A DNA stretch of 64,000 bases from Rhizopus sp. PT2906. Taxonomy: Eukaryota; Mucoromycota; Mucoromycetes; Mucorales; Rhizopodaceae. How positions within the stretch are numbered: position 1 is the first letter of the stretch; each line of letters starts with the position of its first letter. The notes beneath the pieces are model-generated. The model did not search any database and was not told the DNA's origin. It worked only from the letters and a program-made list of their open reading frames with translations. The stretch is from the NCBI GenBank assembly GCA_025529335.1, contig JAMYHX010000150.1:19995-83994 (forward strand). Reading direction: 5' to 3'. The position numbers and the translations under genes were made by a program. Positions 57,151-64,000 of the stretch are shown here, in pieces.

Positions 57151-57670
57151 CTGATTAAAGCACTCTATTAAATGCAGCATGTCTTGATCGACTATTAACA
57201 TAATCTGCAACAATCGACCGAATGTTCAATGCTGCGTTGACGTCTCGGTTCCAGACCTATCATTGAATGAAGTTGACAGTATTAAAATAGAATAATCAGT
57301 AGTTGTAACTAAGCAAAAGTGACTTGTTAATTTTCCATCATGACCATTACCGACTGAACACTGTCTACAAGGTTTCAACGGGGTATACAAGGGTTCATAG
57401 CCTATTTGTAAATGATTAGGCTGGAACATAAACCTGAAGCGTTCAAAGTTTGGCAGATATACCTGTTTGCGTTTTATTGAAACAGAAACTGAATCGAGTA
57501 ATAATTCTATTGTCATAATCTATACACTGTTTAACACGATTTTTATCTATTCTCCATTTAAACGTCTCTTTTCTAAAAAGAATTAAATAGAGGTCAATAT
57601 CTTGTACAGCTGTGAATATTAATAATATTTGCATACTTATGATCATAGTCATGTCATCTTTCAGGCACAG
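57150..57670 (-). pseudogene. Second TnpB/Fanzor-like remnant (RuvC-III and zinc-ribbon end)
   Basis: The minus strand reads LIFTAVQDIDLYLILFRKET (57629-57570), RRIDKNRVKQ-like material, VYLPNFERFRFMFQP then YEPLYTPLKPCRQCS then GHDGKLTSHFC (about 57470-57320), an intron-like gap, and after AATGATAG the piece VWNRDVNAALNIRSIVADYV ending at 57161 (HAAFNRVL, stop). WNRDVNAALNI is the RuvC-III motif of OrfB_Zn_ribbon proteins and CRQC is positioned like the last zinc-binding pair. The DIDL/FTAV block resembles the region after RuvC-I. It is dead: no start, broken frames. It is a different lineage from the relic at 45202-46905 (RDVNAALNI against RDIVATLNF). Confidence 0.55.
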
Positions 57671-58087
57671 CAATGTCCTCTAAATCGTTTTTGTAATGGC
57701 TGCAAACTCTTGACATCCTGTATTCATCAACTAATGTTACTATCCCTTTTTTCGATAAATGCCTGTGTAATTTCTATTGCCTGTATTAGATATAATTGCA
57801 TATTTTTGTAAATTCATTATATCTTTGTGGGTGTAGGAGTAAATGGACGCATAGAGCTTGGAAGGCTTGCAAAAATGACTCTCCTATGGTGTTGACCTTG
57901 AAATCCAGCATTCCTGCGATATAGCTGTCTCTCTGCTCTCATTCTCTGCTTGTACTTCCAGAAGCTGCTACATTTCCAGTAGAAGTTTGCAGTAATACGA
58001 ATTTCATAACTCACTTTACCCAAAAGTACCTTATTGATGATGAGTTCATGCGTTGATCTGCTGCTTACCAACCATAAATTTTCACCA
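57671..58087. other. Relic-rich intergenic DNA
   Basis: Between the TnpB-like relic and the MULE relic. No gene seen; a minus-strand ORF at 57817-58128 has no motif I can place. Confidence 0.3.
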
Positions 58088-58089
58088 AT

Positions 58090-58848
58090 ATGGAAATGAA
58101 TAACAATATTGAGAGTTGGTATAACCAATTGAAAACAAATTATTTACAAATAAAGAGGAACAGAAGGCTGGATCTCTTAATCTTTATCTTGGTTGATGAT
58201 GGTCATCCCGATTTTATGCACAACACCGTAAGGATGGCCGTCAATATCGGACGTATGAGCTCAGAGACTAGAGAGGCAAGAAAGAGAATGATTGCAGCAG
58301 AAGAAGTCAATGAGCTGTCACTAAAGGATATATTGATGAAGAAGTCTGTTATATTGTCGAGTCTCCCACGACGGAAGCTGTATACGATATATCAACTGAG
58401 CAAAGAATGATGACTGCTGATAACTGCATAGACTTTCAATAAAATAAGAGTGCCTGTAAGCATATGTATTTGGTTTATCGCTTCGATAAAAGCTGTGCCG
58501 TTTACATTCAAGGTAAATTGTCACGACAGTAATAAGAGAAATGCTACAGTGCACTTATATTACCTAGAAATTGACTCTAGCTTGAGAGCTCATACCATGA
58601 GTAGTATCGAAGAAGTTACTGAAAACTCTAATGTATTTCAATCAGAAGCTAGAAGTAGAATGGATGAGGTGTTGATAGACATCACGAATATATGCAGACA
58701 AGCTTTAAAAAGTTGTATACATTTAACTTTTGAAAATAACAACAGACTGTCACAAATATATAATGAGCCAAGACAGTTGTTGCCAGCTAATGAAGAGATG
58801 CAGCTTCCACCAAATATAAATATGCAAGTCAGCCATCCCAAGTTTTAA
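58090..58848 (+). pseudogene. MULE transposase with SWIM finger, 3' remnant (copy 1)
   Basis: Reads ESWYNQLKTNYLQIKRNRRL then LIFILVDDGHPDFMHNTVRM, the C-terminal edge of a MULE transposase domain (the NxxEGWHNxLK block), then MSSETREARKRMIAAEEVNE. A small deletion after LKDI shifts the frame relative to copy 2. In the SWIM region the first Cys of CxC is Asp and a TAA interrupts it (DNCIDFQ stop NKSACKHMYL). After a possible short intron the tail gives IDSSLRAHTMSSIEE and a helical end. Copy 2 lies inverted at 62462-63290 and is very similar. Confidence 0.65.
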
Positions 58849-58963
58849 AGTTCAGAAAGAGGGGCAAAATACCGAAGCGGCAACGTCATACTTAGTGGCT
58901 TAGTATCGTTCTTTTTACAGAGCAATAACTCAATGTCCTACTTTTTTTTAACAAGAGAATAAA

Positions 58964-60773
58964 ATGGATTCGTACGATTTAGACCGAAAGCGAAAAGCAG
59001 AAGAAGATCTATATGAAGATGTAGCTTATAAGAAGATTCAGTTAGAAAATATCAATAACGAAAAAGAAGAAGAAAAAGAAGCTGATAATGGGGTAAAAGA
59101 ACAGAAAGAAGAACTCGAACATGATGCTGTTGCCAAACCAGAAGAAGAAACAGATACAACAAAAGAAGAGCCCGCTGCTGCTGCTGCTACAAAGCGAAAA
59201 TCTCCTCCCCCTGCAGATACTATCATTCCTTTTGACCGTTTGATTGTACTTCACGTAGAAGCCACTTGTGATGAAAATCCCACTAATCCAGCAGCAGTTC
59301 AAGTGACAAAAGAGAATTCAGAAATAATTGGTAACAACTCTAGTTTAAGCAGGCTGACTGAAAGCATAACGACTATTTTATTTAGAGCTCTCCTTTGTCG
59401 TGCTTGATGCTCATACTTTGGAAACATTACATTCAAGACAGATTTATGTTAAGCCTGAACGTACACCATTAACGAGCTTTTGTACAGAAGTTACGGGTAT
59501 TCGATGGAGCTCATTAGAATCTGCTGGCACGTTAAAGAATGCTATTGATGAATTGGACAATTATATAAAAGCAAATATTGAGGAACAAAAGAAGAGCTTT
59601 TGCTTTGTCACCCATGGTGGCTGGGTTCTTCGTATTCAGCTGCCTCGTGAAAGTCGCGATAAGAATGTAGAATTACCACCTTATTTAGCATATTGCCGCA
59701 TGTTTGATTTGAAGCAAGAGATTCAACGTTGGCAAGTTCATCATCCAGAAGTCAGCTTCCGCTCTACCTCTTTACGTGATTTATGTGATTTATTCAAGTT
59801 AAACCGCGTCAGAGATCAAACAGTTGGACTTAATGCATGCTTTACAACAATTAACATCATTCGCTATTTGACTAGTTTTCGTCACCCAGATGTATTTGTA
59901 CATCCTATCGATACCAATGCAGACCTGAAGCAGTTTAAAAAAGAGGAATCTTTGGTGATCCATTTAGCTGGATTACCTTATGAAGTAACTCAAGGTGAAT
60001 TAGAAGCCTGGTTCTCTTCTAATGGACTCAGACCTACAACAATGTGGATGATTCAACCAGGAGACCATTCTAAACCTAGCATATCTGGATTTGTTGTCTT
60101 TCAGTCACATGCAGATGCTATGCGAGCACTTGCTCTAAATGGACGTTGTTTAGGTGATAGACCAATTGAGGTATGTCCAAGTTCGTCTAGGGTGGTGGAT
60201 GCTGCGGGTAATATGTTGGTCTCTTTCCCCTTACAAGCTAAAAGTAGACATTTACGGCCAGGTGATTGGAACTGTTCAAACTGTGGATTTCATAATTTTG
60301 CCTCAAGACGCTATTGTTTCAAGTGTAACTTTGAAAACCCCTCTCCTTCGCCTCATGCGGGAACTTATGTCCCTCATACGAATCCTTATGATTGGACGTG
60401 CCCTAACCAAACATGTAATTATCACAACTATGCTTCTCGTATGCAGTGTAAGAAATGTGGAGCCTATAAACCCGGAGGAAATAAGTTAGTGAACACAATG
60501 CCGAGGAATAGTGGACAGTATTCATCACACTATGCTCCTCCTCCTTCTGCAGGTGGCCCTGCTGCTACCGGCCCTAGTGGCTACGGTGGCTATACGGGTG
60601 GCCGTCCTCATCATCACATTACCTTTAGACCAGGCGATTGGTACTGTCCAAACCCTGCCTGTGGATTCCAAAATTTTGCATCTCGTCAAAGTTGCTTTAG
60701 ATGCTACACACCTAATCCTAATCAACAACAGCAACAACAGCAACAACAACCCACACAGCAGTACTGGAGATAA
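58964..60773 (+). CDS. ERI1-fold (catalytically dead) RNA-binding protein with RRM and RanBP2 zinc fingers
   Basis: Two exons (58964-59330, 59386-60773), 584 residues. A charged leader (about 1-95) is followed by a DEDDh-exonuclease fold (about 95-330): LIVLHVEATCDENPTN, SEIIELSFVVLDAHTL, TEVTGIRWSS, FCFVTHGGWVLRIQLPRE, YCRMFDLKQEIQRWQ and LNACFTTINIIRYLTSFR. Catalytic positions are lost: motif I DxE reads HVE, motif II TDGxWD reads THGGWV, and motif III HxxxxD/DD reads LNACFTTIN. An RRM follows (LVIHLAGLPYEVTQGELEAW; GFVVFQSHADAMRALALNG), then RanBP2-type fingers RPGDWNCSNCGFHNFASRRY, YDWTCPNQTCNYHNYASRMQ and RPGDWYCPNPACGFQNFASR. Gln-rich end. It resembles Aspergillus asparagine-rich (ARP-like) proteins. 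It likely binds single-stranded RNA (GGU-like) without cutting it. Confidence 0.8.
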
Positions 60774-61225
60774 AGCTCAAATCGAACATACTGTGTATAA
60801 ACTAATCCAGTGAGAATGGTAAATATTGTCACTTTGCTAGAATTTAATGGCACTATGCCAAAAATAAATGCAAAGTAAAATCTATTTGTCTGACTATGCC
60901 CAGTTAATTTGTCTTTTTGAGTAAGCAGAAATATCACACAATGGATTGATTCACTTTCATTCAAAAAGCTATGCAATGACAAATAGCTTTTTTATAAAGA
61001 CGGACAGGAGAACGTCTACGATGAACAAGGAATAAATGATCTCACGGGGAATATTCTGACACAGATCACAGATCCCCAATATTGTCCTGGAATCGGTCAC
61101 CCCTCAGCAACCCGCAAGTCTACTGAAGAAAAATTGTGAAGGAAACCAATGATATAAAGCTGAAAGCTGTTATATATAATGATTACAACAACAAGACAGG
61201 TGGAAGCGTTATCAGAAAACAAAAG
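60774..61225. other. Intergenic, transposon-adjacent
   Basis: Broken plus-strand reading YDEQGINDLTGNILTQITDP near 61019 looks protein-like and probably belongs to the following transposase relic. Nothing else seen. Confidence 0.3.
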
Positions 61226-61227
61226 AA

Positions 61228-61488
61228 ATGACATGTAAACTTTCAGAAAAAATCTCTGGTCGTAAAAGCTTCTTCACATTTATACATCAGGAATACATTC
61301 GAAATCTACTTGACGAGGATCCTCAGCTTTACACTGAAAATACAGTAAAGATATTTTACTGGACGTTGAATTTTTCGAAAGGAAAATTGCCCATAGTGAT
61401 CAAGCTTCTGTATACCATTGCCCATTCAACTATCGAACAAACTAAAGGAAAAGATGATGAAAAATTGGAAGCTACAAGTACAGCTTGA
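61228..61488 (+). pseudogene. Tc1-type transposase N-terminal fragment
   Basis: Reads EKISGRKSFFTFIHQEYIRN then LLDEDPQLYTENTVKIFYWT. The GRKS-FF-HQEYIRNLLDEDPQxYxED block matches the second helix-turn-helix of Mucorales Tc1-like transposases. The catalytic domain is absent after about 61480. Confidence 0.5.
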
Positions 61489-61764
61489 AAAGATCAAAAA
61501 ATGCCTGGAGAAAGGAGATCATTTACCATTCTCACTGTCTTTATTGTTTTTTACAAAAAAAAGTATGATCAATATCCTTCTTGTATGATGTTTATGTGTA
61601 CTAAAGTGAAAGAAATACGGTTCTTTGACGGTCTTATTTCTATGTCCTAACAGAGCATTCCTTCTCTTCTTTTTTCCCATTGCTATTTTATTTTTAATGC
61701 GCGTTGTAATTGATCAAGGGCCTTGTCCACAGACTTGCTAATAGGTCAAGTATTAGTTTCACTC

Positions 61765-62122
61765 TTAATAGTATTTATTATGCTTGTACATTTGTCTTGC
61801 AAGTTCCTGCAGTTGTAACAGATCCTTATCGAGCTCATCACAATGAGTAATCAGCTCAATAGATTTCCTAGTGCTTGCCTCTAGTTCTTCACACAAATGC
61901 TGTGTACTTGACAAGTAGACATGTCCTAACTCAGTTGTTGATGTTGGCATCTGTGTAGTTATTAGGGACACGAAAACAAACTCTTTGGTTTTTATTGTTT
62001 CCTACTTGCTGCATTTGTTCTTGGACTTTTGAAACATGATCTACAAACTGCTGAAATAATTGTCGTGATTTTGACTCGAGTGATTCAAAAAAGTCCAAGT
62101 CAATATTTGCTTCTTGTGACAT
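61765..62122 (-). CDS. BORCS6-like (BLOC-1-related complex) helical protein
   Basis: Two exons (62122-62006, 61950-61765) split by an intron with donor GTAGGAAA and acceptor CTACACAG give 100 residues. The protein is a helical hairpin: SLESKSRQLFQQFVDHVSKV, TSTTELGHVYLSSTQHLCEE and ASTRKSIELITHCDELDKDL then LQLQELARQMYKHNKYY. The order of a helical start, a TxxLG-like spacer and a (C/A)xELDxxLxxxxxLAxQ block resembles the conserved C-terminal domain of BORCS6 (lyspersin), a subunit of BORC that recruits kinesin to lysosomes. Fungal equivalents are little described. It could be another small coiled-coil protein. It lies within the inverted MULE pair. Confidence 0.5.
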
Positions 62123-62461
62123 TGGAGTGAAAAATAAAGACAGAGAAAGAAGGGACCTTTCTTTTAAAATATTTTAAAAGAGGACTGTAAAAGACAAGAC
62201 CTTCTCTGTAAGTACTTTATTTTTAAAAGTGTTTCACTCACGATAGAGACTTTTTAAGCAACTTTATGACCTGTTTAAAAAAAATAAGGTCTCATGAAAT
62301 GATATTTAGTATCTATTCAAAACAAGGGGTGGCCTCAGCATTGCTTCAAAATAACCAAAGCCTATCTTTATTTTTTCTTACACAGAAAGTCTAACTATCC
62401 TCGCCAGCTGGGGGTGTTGTCAGCAAAGAGTATAATGTATACGTAACATTAGAAAAGCGAT
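62123..62461. other. Spacer between BORCS6-like gene and MULE copy 2
   Basis: Minus-strand promoter of the BORCS6-like gene (62123-62300) and the 3' flank of the MULE relic. Contains an ATTTTAAAA repeat near 62170-62230. Confidence 0.35.
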
Positions 62462-63290
62462 TTACTTATTTTGTCCCCCTTTCTGAACTTTAAAATTTGG
62501 AGCGGCTGACTTGTATGAAAGCTGCATCTCTTCATTTGCTGACAACAACTGTCTTAGTTCATTATTTATTTGTATCAGTCTGTTGTTATTTTCAGATGTT
62601 AATTGTATACGACTTTCTAAAGAATGTCTGCATACATTCGTGATGTTTGTCAACACCTCATCCGTTCTATCTCCAGCGTCAGATGGTACTTCTGATTGAA
62701 GCACATCAGGGCTATCAGCAACTGCTTCACTATGATCATTCTCTACAATATTCTGGATAAGTGTGGTTTCACCCATCATATGAGTTCGCAAGCTAGAGTC
62801 AATTTCTAGGTAATGTCGTAAGTACACTGTAGCATTTCTCTTATTACTGACGTGACAATCTACCTTGGCTGTAAACCACACAGCTTTTATCGAAGCGATA
62901 AGCCAAATACATATGCTTACAGGCGCGCTTATTTCGTTGAAATACTATACAGTTACATGCAGTTATCATTCCTTGCTCAGTTGATATACTGTATACAACT
63001 TCCGTCGTGAAACACTCGATAATATAGCAAACTTCTTCTTCAATATACACTTTCTGAACCATATCTTCTAATGGCAACTCATTGATCTCTTCTGCTGTAA
63101 CATTCTCTTTCTTGCCTCTTTAGTCTCTGAGCTCATACGTCCGATGTAAGCAGCCATCCTTGCGGTATTGTGCATAAAATCGGCATGAACACCATCAACC
63201 AAGATAAAGATTAATCGATCTAGCCTTCTGTTTCTCTTTCTTTGTAAGTAGTTTGTCTCCAACTGATTGTGCCAACTCACTCTAAGTAAT
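62462..63290 (-). pseudogene. MULE transposase with SWIM finger, 3' remnant (copy 2)
   Basis: Minus strand reads SWHNQLETNYLQRKRNRRLD then LIFILVDGVHADFMHNTARM, then a 1-bp loss near 63105 moves the frame, and the reading continues NELPLEDMVQKVYIEEEVCY, then TACNCIVFQRNKRACKHMYL, an intact SWIM finger (CxC...CxH). A likely 58-bp intron (GTAGATTG to TTACCTAG) joins VVYSQ to EIDSSLRTHMMGETTLIQNI. A helical C-terminal region (SRIQLTSENNNRLIQINNEL) ends KVQKGGQNK at 62462. It is 5'-truncated and frameshifted. It is the better preserved of the two copies; copy 1 is inverted at 58090-58848. Confidence 0.7.
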
Positions 63291-63836
63291 AGTTTTTAAA
63301 ATAAAACATAAATGTCGGGTATATGCTGAATTTTTGAATGAAATGGTCGATCTTTCTAGTATACAGCTCTGCTACTTTCCTACATCGTCGTCTTTACTTA
63401 GGTAATGACTAGCTGATATCTGATCTTCTTGCTCTTTTACTGCAAAGCCAATATAGTCGCTTGTTCCATGTAGGATGGCAATCATACAAGGCTTTCCAAA
63501 GATACCCATCGTGGTCTTGCTCTAGCTTTATTCAACTCTTGATGTATAATTTTCCACAATCACTTTTTTGTTAACAAACCATCTGAAGGTTCCTATACAT
63601 ATAATCCTCTTTCTAATATAAGAACATCATTAAGATACCAATTCTGTCAATATACTTTTAATTCACATTTGTTCTGCTTTAAATATACATCACTGCAAGC
63701 TTGATAAGAAAATTTATAAAAGTTAATCGTTTTTCTGACATTCAACAATTACGTTGTCAAAAAAGTTGTTCAAAGCATTCGGCAAAACAAAACTGTTGTC
63801 GTATCTTTCTTATTTTCTTTCATTCGTAATATCAAC
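63291..63836. other. Intergenic, no gene seen
   Basis: About 540 bp between the MULE relic and the start of the partial gene. The first part may be the continuation of the relic upstream of the MULE end (no clean motif). The last about 150 bp would be the promoter. Confidence 0.35.
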
Positions 63837-64000
63837 ATGCCTCGTAAAGTGTTCATATGTACTACATCTTACATGAATCTCTAATAAGCTGTATAGGTAA
63901 AAGAGCTTTATCCTCTACAAACACTCTTCCATTACCTAAAAAACAAAAAACTATAAAAGACATTGTTCTGAATCCTTCAGATAAATATATTTCGAGAAGA
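63837..64000 (+). CDS. 5' end of an unidentified gene (cut by window edge)
   Basis: A 7-nt first coding exon ATGCCTC (63837-63843), a 53-bp intron with donor GTAAAG and acceptor GTATAG, then exon 2 (63897 on). The joined reading is MPRKRALSSTNTLPLPKKQK then TIKDIVLNPSDKYISRR and continues off the edge. The start is a basic, Lys/Arg-rich, nuclear-signal-like leader. Without splicing the ATG frame stops at once, so the very short exon is needed. Product not recognised. Confidence 0.5.

Noticed and set aside
1..64000. CRISPR arrays, attachment sites and bacterial operons
   Set aside because: No regularly spaced direct repeats and no ribosome-binding sites; genes have spliceosomal introns, so the window is eukaryotic.

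Overview
The window looks like nuclear DNA of an early-diverging fungus, most probably Mucoromycota, order Mucorales. The grounds are: AT-rich intergenic DNA; genes dense on both strands; many short introns (about 45-70 bp) with GTAAG/GTATG donors and CTAAC-like branch sites; CT-rich leaders before several start codons; fungal-type products (Zn2Cys6 regulator, GPI14/PIG-M, PalA/Rim20, Spo7); and decayed elements of types I associate with Mucorales. The species cannot be named from sequence alone. All family calls come from reading protein motifs; no database was searched.

Layout. 1-5.1 kb: IS630/Tc1-like transposase remnant, a GC-rich RRM-like relic, a secreted polysaccharide-lyase-14-like gene, a LINE reverse-transcriptase remnant. 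5.2-14 kb: a small unknown gene, a tiny CYSTM gene, a myotubularin phosphatase, PIG-M and a MAP kinase kinase. 14-16.4 kb: transposon relics. 16.4-30 kb: Cdc4/Fbw7-type F-box/WD40 protein, wax-synthase-like acyltransferase, PIF1 helicase, Nam8/TIA1-type three-RRM protein, Zn2Cys6 factor, peroxisomal acyl-CoA oxidase. 30-32.4 kb: a MITE-like element, an orphan-family pseudogene and a small unknown gene. 32.6-37.7 kb: DGAT1, SDHAF4, Spo7-like, LEA-like and Tsr4/PDCD2. 37.8-39.7 kb: relics. 39.7-44.3 kb: AidB-type acyl-CoA dehydrogenase and a PHD-JmjC demethylase. 44.3-47 kb: relics including a decayed TnpB/Fanzor-type gene. 47.5-56.5 kb: PP2C, tRNA adenosine deaminase TAD2, TFIIE-alpha, PalA/Rim20 and proteasome ATPase Rpt1. 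57-64 kb: a second TnpB-like relic, two inverted MULE/SWIM relics enclosing an ERI1-fold/RRM/RanBP2-finger gene and a BORCS6-like gene, and the 5' end of an unknown gene.

Themes. Many of the genes concern lipid and membrane work: DGAT1, the wax-synthase-like enzyme and Spo7 (regulator of the phosphatidate phosphatase that makes diacylglycerol) favour storage lipid, while acyl-CoA oxidase and the AidB-type dehydrogenase point to fatty-acid breakdown, and PIG-M and myotubularin act on GPI and phosphoinositides. This looks like scattered housekeeping genes, not a biosynthetic cluster. Convergent pairs are very tight: stop codons 2 nt apart (PIG-M/MAPKK), 6 nt apart (SDHAF4/Spo7) and overlapping by 2 nt (TFIIE-alpha/PalA). 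The most unusual content is the two decayed RuvC/zinc-ribbon (TnpB/Fanzor-like) genes, the exonuclease-fold RNA-binding protein whose catalytic residues are all gone, and the inverted MULE pair.
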